A DNA stretch of 64,000 bases from Streptomyces sp. CA-278952 (GTDB lineage Bacteria > Actinomycetota > Actinomycetes > Streptomycetales > Streptomycetaceae), in the NCBI RefSeq assembly GCF_028747205.1, contig NZ_CP112880.1:682001-746000 (forward strand), read 5' to 3'. Positions within the stretch are counted from its first letter, which is position 1. Each line of letters starts with the position of its first letter. The notes beneath the pieces are model-generated. The model saw only the letters and a list, made by a program, of their open reading frames with translations, was not told where the DNA came from and searched no databases. Below are positions 19,235 to 28,143 of the stretch, one piece after another. Both the position numbers and the translations under genes were made by a program.

Positions 19235-21889
19235 TCACTCCGAGGACCGTATCGACGCCCGTGCCTGTTGGGCGCGGGCGGCGAGACCCTCGGCGCCGCA
19301 GGCCATCGCCTGCTTCTGGGCGCGGGCGAGCTCCCGGTGCGAACCGATGGCGATGCCGTAGTCGACCCGGGCGAGCGCGTGCTCGTAGGCGGAGGGGGAC
19401 TTCTCGAGGTGTCCCACCGCCTCGGCCAGCAGTTGCGCGGACCGTTCCGGGGGTGCGAAGAGGGCGACACAGCGCAGCGCCTCCCCCATGGCGGTGGGCG
19501 TGCCGAACCTTTCGGCGTGCACGCGGTTCCGGGCGGCGAGGTGGGCCGCCCGGGCCGGGTCGTCATCGGCCAGGGCCCGCGCCAGGTCGCCGGCCCAGGG
19601 GGCCCAGACGCCGTTGAAGCGTTCGCGCGACTCCAGAGCGGCGCCCGCCGCTTCGAGCTCCGCGATCGCGTCCTCCTTGCGGCCCTCCGCCAGCAGCAGG
19701 CGGCCCCGCATGCTCGGTCCGTCGGGCAGCACCATGGCGCTGGGGTAGGGCGGGCCGAAGTCGTAGCGGTCGGCGATGCGGCGGGCCTCCTCGGTGCGCC
19801 CGCGGGCCAGCAGGGTATCGATGAGCAGGCAGGCCGCGTCCCAGTGCACGGGGAGTCCGGAACCGACGCGGTCGGCGAGACGGAGCCCCTCGCGCAGGAA
19901 GCCCTCGGCCTCGGCGAGGCGGCCGCGACGGCGGTGGACCATGCCGAGCAGGGTGTGCGCGAACGCCAGGTGGGCCCCGCTCCAGCCGGAGATCTCGAAG
20001 GCCCGTACCGCTTCGCCGAAAAGGCTCTCGGCGCGGTCCAGCTGGTCGACGAAGGTGTAGGCGATACCGACCATGGTGGGGAGTTCGAAACCCCACTCGG
20101 AGTCGGTCCAGCCGAGCCCCCGGGCGGGACTGCCGTCGATCAGGGCACGTTCGCACAGGTCCACGATGAGCTGGGCGTTCTCACCGCGCACCATGGCGTC
20201 GAAGGCCCGCAGCGTGAGCAGCGCCCGCTCCGCGTTGTCGCGGCCCTTGAGGTGGTCGGCGTTACGGGTGAGCCGCCGGGAGCGGGCCGGTCCGTCGTCC
20301 TCGTTGGCCTGCATGCCCTCCCACATGAAGTGCGCCGCCTGCAGCCGCATCAGCCCGGGGCCGGGTGCGGTGCGCGCCGCCTCGGCGGCCAGCGAGAGCG
20401 CCGCGTCCTTGAGCTGGTTGTTGTGGGCGAGCGCGGCGGCGAGCCGGAAGGTGGCGTCGACCCGCAGCCCGTCGTCGAGCCCCGGCATGTCCAGGGCGGC
20501 GCGCAGGTGCTGGACCGTGGTGGGCGGGGAGCTCAGCAGCGTCGCGCAGCCCAGCTCGTACAGCAGGACGGCCCGGTCCTTGGGGCGCGGAGGCTCTTCC
20601 AGGGCCCGTTCCAGGCAGCGCCGGGCCGCTTCGGGCGCACCGACGGCGAGGTGCTGGCCGGCGGCTTCCCGCAGTTGCCCGACCAGTTCCTGGTCGTCGT
20701 CCGGGTGGACCTCCAGCAGGTGCCGGGAGGCCGCGGCGGCACCGAGGCCGGCCCGGGTGATCGCCCAGGCGGCGCGCCCGTGCATGGCGGTGCGGGTGGC
20801 CGGCGGGATCGAGCGGTAGACCGCCGTCGCGATCAGCGGGTGGACGAACTCCAACGGGTCGAAGCCGCTGACGATACGGGCGTCACGCAGCCGGGCGGTG
20901 CAGTCGGCGGCCTCCGCCGAGCTCATTCCGGCGAGTGTGGCGGCCAGTTCCTGCGAGATGTCGGTACCCAGCACCGCTGCGGCCCAGGCGAACCGGTTGG
21001 CGTTCGTGCCGAGCCGTTCCAGGCGGGCGACGAGGCCGCTGCCCCTGGCGGACGCGCCGAGCTCGCGCAGTTCGCCCGCGGATTCCTCCACCGGCGGCAG
21101 TTCGCGGTCCTGGACCTTGGCGACCAGTTCGACCGCCTCGTACGGATTGCCTCCGGTGACGGCCCACACCTCACGGCAGAACGGGTCGTCGGCGTGATCA
21201 CCGAGGCCCGCGCGGACCAGTACGGCGGTGGCGTCCGGAGTCAGAGCCCGCAGGGCGACCCGGGTCACCGTCCCCTCACTGCCGAAGCCACGCTCGGCCT
21301 CGCGGTCGGCGATGTAGTTGGCGTCGCGCTCGGCCAGCTCCTGCGGGCGGTGCGCCTGCACCACCAGGAGCGGCAGTTCACCGAGGCGGGCCGTGAACGA
21401 GGCCAGCCAGGCGAGGGATTCGCCGTCCGCCCAGTGTGCGTCGTCCACGATGAGCAGTAACGGGCGGTGGCTGAGGCGGGACGCGAGTCGGCCGACGACG
21501 AAGTCCAGGCCGTCGCGCACACCCTGCGGATCGGGCTGCGGCCCGCTCGGCTCGGCGAGCCCCAGGGCCGGGGCGGTCGTCTCGTACCAGTCGCCGAACA
21601 GGGCGCGGGTCTCGTCGGGCGGGAACTGGTCGAGTGCGGGCTGCAGCAACTGCCGTACGACGTGGAACGGTACGGAGGTGACGGTCTCGCCTCCCCGGGC
21701 GGACCAGACGGTGCAGCGGTCGGCGGCCATCCTCCGGATCTCCGCGAGCAGCGCGGTCTTGCCGATCCCCGCCTCTCCGCTGAATACCAGGAGTCCGCCG
21801 ACGGCCTGCGCACCGCAGAGGGCGTCCACCGCCTCCGCGGCGGCGGCGAGTTCCGGTTCACGCTCGTACAACGGTTGGGACGGCTTCAT
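19235..21889 (-). CDS. LAL-type AAA ATPase/TPR regulator lacking LuxR HTH
   Basis: An 884-residue protein. N-terminal ATPase with Walker A GEAGIGKT (about 38-45) and Walker B LLLIVDDAHW (about 144-153), followed by a long helical TPR-like array to the C-terminus. It resembles LAL regulators (large ATP-binding LuxR type), but those normally end in a LuxR helix-turn-helix of about 60 residues; here the protein ends at RASIRSSE with none visible. It may sense a ligand or act through a partner. ATG 21,889 is preferred (GAAGGGTGGGC upstream) over a frame open 26 codons further. Codon 144 is TTA (21,458-21,460). Confidence 0.8.
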   Translation of the reverse strand: MKPSQPLYEREPELAAAAEAVDALCGAQAVGGLLVFSGEAGIGKTALLAEIRRMAADRCTVWSARGGETVTSVPFHVVRQLLQPALDQFPPDETRALFGDWYETTAPALGLAEPSGPQPDPQGVRDGLDFVVGRLASRLSHRPLLLIVDDAHWADGESLAWLASFTARLGELPLLVVQAHRPQELAERDANYIADREAERGFGSEGTVTRVALRALTPDATAVLVRAGLGDHADDPFCREVWAVTGGNPYEAVELVAKVQDRELPPVEESAGELRELGASARGSGLVARLERLGTNANRFAWAAAVLGTDISQELAATLAGMSSAEAADCTARLRDARIVSGFDPLEFVHPLIATAVYRSIPPATRTAMHGRAAWAITRAGLGAAAASRHLLEVHPDDDQELVGQLREAAGQHLAVGAPEAARRCLERALEEPPRPKDRAVLLYELGCATLLSSPPTTVQHLRAALDMPGLDDGLRVDATFRLAAALAHNNQLKDAALSLAAEAARTAPGPGLMRLQAAHFMWEGMQANEDDGPARSRRLTRNADHLKGRDNAERALLTLRAFDAMVRGENAQLIVDLCERALIDGSPARGLGWTDSEWGFELPTMVGIAYTFVDQLDRAESLFGEAVRAFEISGWSGAHLAFAHTLLGMVHRRRGRLAEAEGFLREGLRLADRVGSGLPVHWDAACLLIDTLLARGRTEEARRIADRYDFGPPYPSAMVLPDGPSMRGRLLLAEGRKEDAIAELEAAGAALESRERFNGVWAPWAGDLARALADDDPARAAHLAARNRVHAERFGTPTAMGEALRCVALFAPPERSAQLLAEAVGHLEKSPSAYEHALARVDYGIAIGSHRELARAQKQAMACGAEGLAARAQQARASIRSSE

Positions 21890-21999
21890 GCCCACCCTTC
21901 CCACAGAGGCAGTCTTCTCGACGGTCGAGCCTAGTCGTGCGCGGGTGCTCGTCGACAGGGTTCCCACGATTCTCCGCAGGTGCGAGGCACAATCGAGGG

Positions 22000-22479
22000 G
22001 TGAACGAGACGCGCAGAGACCGTGATGCCGAGGGCCGGGCGCGCAACGCGCGCCCCCGTGACGGGCTGGGACGCCCCCTGCCGTACGGCACGCCCGGCGT
22101 CGAACGACAGCCGGAGGGGGTCGTCCGCACGCCCTCGGAGACGCTCCGGGAGGCGCAGCGACTACTGGACGCGGGAATGCCGTTCCACGCGCACGAGGTC
22201 TTCGAGGACGCCTGGAAGTCGGGTCCGGAGGACGAGCGCGAGCTCTGGCGGGGGCTGGCCCAGCTCGCGGTGGGGCTGACCCATTCGGCGCGGGGCAACA
22301 CGGCGGGCGGCGCGCGGCTGCTGCGCCGGGGTGCGGGGGCGCTCGTCCCGTTCGCCGCGTCCCGGCCCCACGGGATCGCGGTCGCGGAACTGTCCGACTG
22401 GGCGCGGCAGTTGGCGGACCGGGTGGAGGCAGGCCCGACGGTCGACGCGGCGGCCGAGGCGCCCCGCCTGCGGAGGTAG
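22000..22479 (+). CDS. DUF309 family protein
   Basis: A 159-residue protein with the DUF309 signature HAHEVFEDAWK, then LWRGLAQLAVGLTHSARGNTAGGARLLRRG. The family is a small all-helical metal-site-like fold of unknown function. The start is taken as GTG 22,000, giving an N-terminal charged extension of about 45 residues. It is divergent from the LAL-type ATPase with 110 nt between. No function can be assigned. Confidence 0.8.
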   Translation: MNETRRDRDAEGRARNARPRDGLGRPLPYGTPGVERQPEGVVRTPSETLREAQRLLDAGMPFHAHEVFEDAWKSGPEDERELWRGLAQLAVGLTHSARGNTAGGARLLRRGAGALVPFAASRPHGIAVAELSDWARQLADRVEAGPTVDAAAEAPRLRR

Positions 22480-22569
22480 CCCGAAGGCCGGGGCGGGGCG
22501 GGCGGAGCCAGGAGCGGAAGAACCGGGTCTGCGGGTCCCGGCTCCGTGCAGCTACTACGATCCGGCCCC

Positions 22570-23019
22570 ATGAGCACTTCTTCTGACCAGGACCAGGACC
22601 AGGACCAGCACCGCGACCAGCGCGAGAAAGACGGGGGCACCGGATCCCCGATAGCCGACGCCGCCACGGAGACGGGAGCGGCCACGGAGGCGGGAGCGGC
22701 CACGGAGACGGCTGCGGAGACGCCTACGGTCGGAGGAGATGTCTCTGGTGGTGAGGGCGGGAAGAGACTCACCCCGCGCCAGGCCCGGCGGCTGCGGATC
22801 GTGCTCTCCTCGGTGGGCATGGCGGCGATGGCCCTCGTGCTCGGGCTGCGCATCGCGAGCCGCTCGTCGGTACTCGTCGTCGGCGTCTACGGGCTCGCGC
22901 TCATTCTGTGCGGCGTGGTGATCGAGCTCAGCAGGAACGGACGCACCCGGCTGGCCAGCTGGCTGCTGGGGACCGGGCTGCTGGCCGCCGTGGGAGCGGA
23001 CTGGCTGCTGCTTCCCTGA
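22570..23019 (+). CDS. Small membrane protein with low-complexity N-terminus
   Basis: A 149-residue protein: an N-terminal low-complexity stretch with DQ repeats and Ala/Thr/Glu repeats (about 5-60), then three hydrophobic segments (about 78-97, 101-118, 128-147). No family is recognised. ATG 22,570 has no strong ribosome-binding site. Convergent with the TSUP gene. Confidence 0.65.
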   Translation: MSTSSDQDQDQDQHRDQREKDGGTGSPIADAATETGAATEAGAATETAAETPTVGGDVSGGEGGKRLTPRQARRLRIVLSSVGMAAMALVLGLRIASRSSVLVVGVYGLALILCGVVIELSRNGRTRLASWLLGTGLLAAVGADWLLLP

Positions 23020-23045
23020 GGAGGCGGTCCGGCGGTCCGGCTGCC

Positions 23046-23849
23046 TCAGATCAGCAGCAGTTGAAGTCCGCCGATCACCGTCGCACCGATGACGATCCGG
23101 TCGAAGACCTTCTGGTTGATCCGGTCGACGCATATCCGGCCCAGGTAGGCCCCGGGCAGGACGAAGAGCAGCAGGCAGGCGTCGAGCAGCAGGGAGCGAG
23201 CGTCGATCAGGCCGAGGCCCACGCTGAACGGCACCTTGGACACGTTCAGGATCAGGAAGAACCAGGCCGAGGTGCCGAGGAAGCCGAGCTTACGGAAGCC
23301 GGCCGAGAGCAGATAGAGCGACATCACCGGCCCGCCGGCGTTGGCGACCATCGTGGTGAACCCGCCGAGAACCCCGTAGCCGCGCGCGGCGGTCCGACCG
23401 GTGCCGGCGGCGGGTTCGTCGCCCCCGGCGGGCCCGGCGTCCGCCCCGGGCCCGGCGTCCGCCCCGGGCCCGGTCTCCTTCTCCGCGATCCGGCGGCGCC
23501 ACAGGGTCACGCCCGTCATGAACAGCAGGATCGCGCCGATGGACGTACGGACCGCCGCGTCGTCGGCCCACAGCAGGAACAGGGTCCCCGCCACGACGCC
23601 CACGGCGACGGCGGGGAACAGCCGGAGCAGGGTGGGCCAGTGGGCGTGACGGCGGTAGACGCGTACGGCGAGGAGATCGCCGACGATGAGGATCGGGAGC
23701 AGCACCCCGGTCGATTCGCGGGCCGGGAGAACGGCCGCGAAGACCGCGAGACTGATCGTATTGGCACCGCTGACAGCCGTCTTGGAGAAGCCGACGAGAG
23801 TGGATGCCGCCGCGAGTGCGGCCAGTTGCCAGAGGCTGATGGTGTCCAT
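23046..23849 (-). CDS. TSUP-family transporter (TauE/SafE)
   Basis: A 267-residue membrane protein with about eight helices and two related halves (GFSKTAVSGANTISL near the N-terminus; VANAGGPVMSLYLL in the second half), typical of the TauE/SafE (TSUP) family, which exports sulfite or organic sulfur/carbon anions. A cytoplasmic loop contains a duplicated GPGADA peptide from an 18-nt tandem repeat. The start is uncertain: the ATG at 23,849 lacks a good Shine-Dalgarno, and an in-frame ATG at 23,912 would add 21 residues. Confidence 0.82.
   Translation of the reverse strand: MDTISLWQLAALAAASTLVGFSKTAVSGANTISLAVFAAVLPARESTGVLLPILIVGDLLAVRVYRRHAHWPTLLRLFPAVAVGVVAGTLFLLWADDAAVRTSIGAILLFMTGVTLWRRRIAEKETGPGADAGPGADAGPAGGDEPAAGTGRTAARGYGVLGGFTTMVANAGGPVMSLYLLSAGFRKLGFLGTSAWFFLILNVSKVPFSVGLGLIDARSLLLDACLLLFVLPGAYLGRICVDRINQKVFDRIVIGATVIGGLQLLLI
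23430..23473. repeat. 18-nt in-frame tandem repeat in TSUP loop
   Basis: Two perfect 18-nt copies (GGGCCCGGCGTCCGCCCC at 23,430-23,447 and 23,448-23,465) and a third partial copy. It encodes the repeated GPGADA of the loop and keeps the reading frame. Confidence 0.85.
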
Positions 23850-23917
23850 GTCGGGAAAGATGGTAAGCGCACCGGCTTCCCCGCCGACGAGCCTACAGGC
23901 TCGCCCCTCCATGAGCG

Positions 23918-23970
23918 TTTGATCGGTTTAGCCTGCTTGTGATCGATCCATTGACCCTCTTTGATCAGTC
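23918..23970. promoter_or_regulatory. Repeated TTTGATCRGTY motif before DUF2264 gene
   Basis: TTTGATCGGTT (23,918-23,928) and TTTGATCAGTC (23,960-23,970) start 42 nt apart, about four helical turns, flanking a GATCGATC palindrome (23,941-23,948). The arrangement suggests a cooperative repressor site in the divergent TSUP/DUF2264 promoter; the regulator is unknown. Confidence 0.4.
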
Positions 23971-23985
23971 GCTCAGGATTCCCGC

Positions 23986-25908
23986 ATGACCGTCTCCCCT
24001 GGTGCCCTCTTCGAACTGCTTCCGGCAGACCGCGTGTCGAGCCCGTACACCGGATACACCCGCGCCCACTGGGAGGCGGCCGCCGACGGGATGCTGGACG
24101 CCGCCTGGAAGTGGGCCACGCCGGGTGGCGCCCGGCTCGACCTGCCCGGTCCCCCGTCGCACTCGGGCGTCCGCTCCGACGGGTTGGAGGGATACGCGCG
24201 CACGTTCCTGGCGGCCGGCTTCCGGGTCGCGGGGGCGGGCGGCAAGGACCCGAACGGACTGCTGGAACGGTACGCGGACGGGCTCGACGCCGGTACGCGC
24301 ACACCGGGCCGGGACGACGCGGAGTCCTGGCCGCTGATCCTGGACCACGATGTGCAGGGGCAGCCGATGGTGGAGTCGGCCTCGGTGGCCCTCGGGCTGC
24401 GGCTCACCCGGCCCTGGCTCTGGGAGCGGCTGACGCCCGACGTGCGGGACCGGGCGGAGCACTGGCTGCGGGGCGCGCTGCGGCACGTTCCGGCGGGCAA
24501 CAACTGGTATCTCTTCCCGTACACCGTGGCCGGCTTCCTGGAGTCGGTGGGCCGGGGCGACGCGGAGACGGCACGGGCCCGGGAGCGGGCTCTGGAGCTG
24601 CTGGAGAGCTGGTACCGGGGCGACGGCTGGTACGCCGACGGGGACGGGCGAGCCTTTGACCACTACAACGGCTGGGCGCTGCACCTGTATCCGCTGCTCG
24701 ACGCCCATCTGTCGGGCGACGCGCGGGAGTCGGCACGGCACGGGGCGCGGTTGCGCGAGCATCTGGGGAGCTTCTCGCTGATGTTCGGCGGCGACGGGGC
24801 CCCGCTGCATTTCGGGCGCTCGCTGACCTATCGTTTCGCCGCGAGCACAGCTGTGGGTCTGGGCGCGGTGACCGGGCACACGCCGCTCGCCCCGGGGGCG
24901 TCCCGGCGGGTGGTCAGCGGGGCGCTGCGGTACTTCCTGGAGCGCGGCGCGGTCGACGGGAGCGGGCTGTTGAGCTTCGGCTGGCACGGCCCGCACGCGG
25001 CGACGCTGCAGACCTATTCAGGCCCCGCATCGCCTTATTGGGCGTCGAAGGCGTTCGTGTCCCTGTTGGCTCCCGCCGAGCATCCATTCTGGTCGTCGCC
25101 GGAGGAGGCCGCTCCGAGCGAGGGACCCGACCAGGTGCTGTCCGTGCCTGCGGCGGGCTTTCTGGTGCAGTCGACGCGGGCGGACGGCGTGGTGCGGCTG
25201 CACAACCACGGCAGCGACCACGTCCGCCCGGACGAGGGCGAGTCCGCGGCCGACGAGGACCCGCACTACGCGCGGCTCGCGTACTCCACGGTGACCGGGC
25301 CCACCTCGGGGGCGAACACCGCGGACAACCACCTGTCGGTGACCGTCGGCGGGGCGCGCAGCGCACGGCGGCGCATCCATCCGCTCGGGTCCGGGCACGG
25401 CGACGGCTGGGGCTGGGCGGCCTCCTGGCACCTGCCGGTGTTCCCGGCGGGCCCGTCCACCGTCCCCGGGCTGCGGGTGGAGAGCGCGATCGTGGCGCGG
25501 GGCCGCCACGAGCTGCGGGTGCACCGGGTGCTGGGCGCGCCGGACGGGGCGCGGGCCGAGCTGACGGGCTGGGCCACCGACCCCGGCGGCGCGGTGCGCT
25601 CACGGTTGTGGGGGCTGCACGGCTGGGAGGCTCCCGAGGACGTACGGGCCCCGCAGGGGACGGCGTTCGCGCGTCGGGCGACCGTGCCCCGGCTCGCCGC
25701 CGAGGTGACCGGCACGGTGGTCCTGGCCGCTCTGGCCTCCCTCACCGCCGACCCGGAAGCCGACCCGGAGCCTGCCGAGGTGGTGGGCCGGGTGAGGGTG
25801 GCCGGTGACACGGTCGAGGTGCGCTGGGCGCAGGACGGGGCGCGGACGCGGATCACGTTCGGCGAGGCGGCGGTGACGGTGGATCACGGACCGCCGGACA
25901 GCCCTTAG
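23986..25908 (+). CDS. DUF2264 domain protein
   Basis: A 640-residue cytoplasmic protein without signal peptide. The N-terminal two thirds is the alpha-helical DUF2264 domain (VSSPYTGYTRAHWEAAADGM; GNNWYLFPYTVAGFLE; DGWYADGDGRAFDHYNGWALH; FGRSLTYRFAA), followed by a beta-rich C-terminal part. The helical barrel and DxDG/HYN motifs recall polysaccharide lyases and GH88/105-type barrels, so action on a sugar is possible, but no member known to me establishes it. ATG 23,986 follows AGGA. Confidence 0.75.
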   Translation: MTVSPGALFELLPADRVSSPYTGYTRAHWEAAADGMLDAAWKWATPGGARLDLPGPPSHSGVRSDGLEGYARTFLAAGFRVAGAGGKDPNGLLERYADGLDAGTRTPGRDDAESWPLILDHDVQGQPMVESASVALGLRLTRPWLWERLTPDVRDRAEHWLRGALRHVPAGNNWYLFPYTVAGFLESVGRGDAETARARERALELLESWYRGDGWYADGDGRAFDHYNGWALHLYPLLDAHLSGDARESARHGARLREHLGSFSLMFGGDGAPLHFGRSLTYRFAASTAVGLGAVTGHTPLAPGASRRVVSGALRYFLERGAVDGSGLLSFGWHGPHAATLQTYSGPASPYWASKAFVSLLAPAEHPFWSSPEEAAPSEGPDQVLSVPAAGFLVQSTRADGVVRLHNHGSDHVRPDEGESAADEDPHYARLAYSTVTGPTSGANTADNHLSVTVGGARSARRRIHPLGSGHGDGWGWAASWHLPVFPAGPSTVPGLRVESAIVARGRHELRVHRVLGAPDGARAELTGWATDPGGAVRSRLWGLHGWEAPEDVRAPQGTAFARRATVPRLAAEVTGTVVLAALASLTADPEADPEPAEVVGRVRVAGDTVEVRWAQDGARTRITFGEAAVTVDHGPPDSP

Positions 25909-25910
25909 GG

Positions 25911-26279
25911 CTACGCGTCCGTGCGGATCACCACCACCAGCGTCCGGGGGCCGTGCACCCCCTCCACCCGCTCCAGCTCGACGTCGGAGGTGGCGGACGG
26001 GCCGCTGATCAGGGGCGTCGGCCGTTCGGGCGCCAGGCGCGCCACCGCCTCGGGCACGCCTGGCTCGACGGTGGAGAGGTCCACGACGCAGAGGTGCAGA
26101 TCGGGGACGAGGGACAGCGCCCGGCGGCCCTGGCCGGGCGAACCGTCCAGGAAGATCGTGCCGGTCTCGGCGCAGCCGACGGCCGACGCCGTCACCACCG
26201 CGTCCCGGGTGTCGAGTCGTGAGGGCGGGACGTCGGCGTCGTCCTGCCGCACCTCACCGTCGTAGCGGTCGAGCCAGTT
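25911..26279 (-). pseudogene. lutC: Remnant of lutC (C-terminal half of LUD-domain protein)
   Basis: The readable part matches the C-terminal half of LutC/YkgG proteins: SAVGCAETGTIFLDG, QGRRALSLVPDLHLCVV and SGPSATSDVELERVEGVHGP. The N-terminal 100 or so residues expected for a roughly 215-residue protein are absent. Upstream, the frame runs into DNA that encodes a GntR regulator in another frame. LutC normally works with LutA and LutB in lactate oxidation; neither is present. This looks like the product of an internal deletion, not a functional gene. Confidence 0.75.
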
Positions 26280-26400
26280 CCCGTTCGGGCGGCAGCCGGT
26301 CACCGGCGCGGAGCTCCCCGGCGAAGACCCGCTCCTCGATGCTGCGGAGCACGAGTTCATGGGTGCGGGACTGCCGCACAGGCTGCCCTTCGACGGGCAT
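26254..26400 (-). pseudogene. Remnant of a GntR/FadR-family regulator (N-terminus only)
   Basis: From the ATG at 26,400 the frame encodes 48 residues: an N-terminal arm (QSRTHELVLRSIEERVFAGE) and LRAGDRLPPERELA, the hallmark start of a GntR-family winged helix, then diverges (RPLRR) and stops at 26,254. The recognition helix and effector domain are missing. The break at about 26,272-26,280 is exactly where lutC-like sequence begins in a different frame. GntR regulators commonly adjoin lut operons, supporting one deletion joining both. Confidence 0.72.
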
Positions 26401-26602
26401 CCGTCACTCCCTGCCTCGGCCGGATCCGGACATGCAGCCTATGACACACCGAGCCTATGGTCCGACCTCACGTACGGCGCTCCTCTCTCCCGTACGGGCG
26501 AAGGCCCCGCCCGGAGGTCGGGACGAGGCCTCGACGCCCGACCGGAAAGGGGGCGGCCGGTGGGACGGTGCGTGCGGGCACCGCCGGGAAGAGGGGTGCG
26601 GG

Positions 26603-26890
26603 TCAGCGGGCGCTGGGGATGTCCCGCCCGTGCAGACGTCCGCGCTGCGGGTCGAAGAGCTGGGCCGCCGCTCCGGAGACGACCAGGCCGGCGGCGATCA
26701 GGAGACCGTGGCCCACGGCGATACCGGTGCCCAGTGCGGCGAGCCCGACGGCGAGCCCCACCCAGGCGTTGCGGCGGCGGTACTCGCGCGGGGTACGCGG
26801 GGTCCCGCCGGACATCGCCTCGGCGAACCCGGGATCGTCGTCACGCAGCTGCTCCTCCAGGTCACGCAGCCGCTCGTCGTACGTGGGCAT
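26603..26890 (-). CDS. DUF3040 small membrane protein
   Basis: A 95-residue protein. An N-terminal acidic helix (DERLRDLEEQLRDDDPGFAEAM) is followed by an Arg-rich stretch and two adjacent membrane helices (about 43-58, 60-75). This is the DUF3040 family, common in actinobacteria, function unknown. ATG 26,890 has GGGAGGGAG upstream. Confidence 0.85.
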   Translation of the reverse strand: MPTYDERLRDLEEQLRDDDPGFAEAMSGGTPRTPREYRRRNAWVGLAVGLAALGTGIAVGHGLLIAAGLVVSGAAAQLFDPQRGRLHGRDIPSAR

Positions 26891-27187
26891 GGTGTCTCCC
26901 TCCCGGTACGGAAACCCTCTCGGCTCCTGTTGCTCCGGCCCCCGCGGTGCGGCACGGGGCAGGGCCCCCTGGGCCCTGGCCTCATGGTCGTCGGCGGAGG
27001 CCGCCGGGGACCATCGGGGACAGCACCCATATCCGGGGGTGCGCACCATGCAGACCGGGCGCGCGGGGGTGTCGGAGTGGCAGGCCCGGGCGGCGACGGC
27101 CGTCCGCCCGCGCAGCGGCGATAGTGGAGCCTGTCAGCACGGCTGTCAGCGCGCCACAGACCCGACCTCCGAAGGAGCCGTTCGACC

Positions 27188-28141
27188 TTGTCCCTGTTCT
27201 GGCGGATCTTCCTACTCAACGCCGCCGTGCTGGTGGCGGCCGGCGCCCTGCTGCTGCTCGGGCCGATCACTGTCTCCACCCCGGTCCTGCTGACCGAGGC
27301 CATGATCCTGACCGGCGGCATCGCTTTCATGCTCGCGGCCAACGCGGCCCTGCTCCGGCTCGGCCTCTTCCCGCTCCAGCGCGTCACCCGCGCGATGACG
27401 ACCACCGATCTGCTGCGTCCGAGCCCGCGCCCCGAGGTCGCGGGTCACGGGGAGATCGCCGCGCTGATCGAGACGTTCAACACGATGCTGGACCGGCTGG
27501 AGGCCGAGCGGGCCACCAGCAGTGCGCGCGCGCTCTCCGCGCAGGAGGCCGAGCGCCGCCGTGTGGCGCAGGAGCTGCACGACGAGGTCGGGCAGACGCT
27601 GACCGCTGTCCTGCTGGAGCTGAAGCGGGTCGCCGACCACGCCCCGGAGCCGCTGCGCGGGGAGTTGCGGCAGGTCCAGGAGATCACCCGGGGGTCGCTC
27701 GACGAGATCCGCCGGATCGCCCGCCGGCTACGGCCCGGGGTGCTGGAGGAGCTGGGCCTGGTGAGCGCGCTGACGGCGCTGATCACCGAGACCCCGACGC
27801 CGGACGGGCTGACGATCCGCCGCCGGACGGGCAAGGACCTGCCCGCGTTGGGCGCCGAGGCCGAACTGGTCGTCTACCGGATCGCGCAGGAAGCCCTCAC
27901 CAACACCGTCCGGCATGCCCGCGCCACCCGGCTCGAACTGTCGCTGCGGCGCAGCCCCGGCGGAGTGGAGCTGCGCATCCGCGACGACGGCCGCGGCCTC
28001 GGGGACGCCCCGGAGGGGGCGGGCCTGCGCGGTATGCGCGAACGCGCTCTGCTGATCGGCGCCGAGGTCTTCCTCGGTTCCGGCCCGCAGGGCGGCACCG
28101 AAGTACGTCTCGATGTGCCCGTCCCGAACGGAAGCAAGTGA
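27188..28141 (+). CDS. Sensor histidine kinase (NarL/HisKA_3 type)
   Basis: A 317-residue membrane kinase. Two N-terminal helices (about 5-27, 36-56) with a very short outside loop, a HAMP-like linker, then the HisKA_3 dimerisation/phosphoacceptor region with His131 in AQELHDEVGQ, and a HATPase_c domain (AQEALTNTVRHA, RDDGRGLGD, GLRGMRERA). With so little extracytoplasmic sequence, the signal is probably sensed in or at the membrane. The start is a TTG at 27,188, favoured by CGAAGGAG about 10 nt upstream. It pairs with the response regulator 2 nt downstream. Confidence 0.9.
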   Translation: MSLFWRIFLLNAAVLVAAGALLLLGPITVSTPVLLTEAMILTGGIAFMLAANAALLRLGLFPLQRVTRAMTTTDLLRPSPRPEVAGHGEIAALIETFNTMLDRLEAERATSSARALSAQEAERRRVAQELHDEVGQTLTAVLLELKRVADHAPEPLRGELRQVQEITRGSLDEIRRIARRLRPGVLEELGLVSALTALITETPTPDGLTIRRRTGKDLPALGAEAELVVYRIAQEALTNTVRHARATRLELSLRRSPGGVELRIRDDGRGLGDAPEGAGLRGMRERALLIGAEVFLGSGPQGGTEVRLDVPVPNGSK

Positions 28142-28143
28142 CC

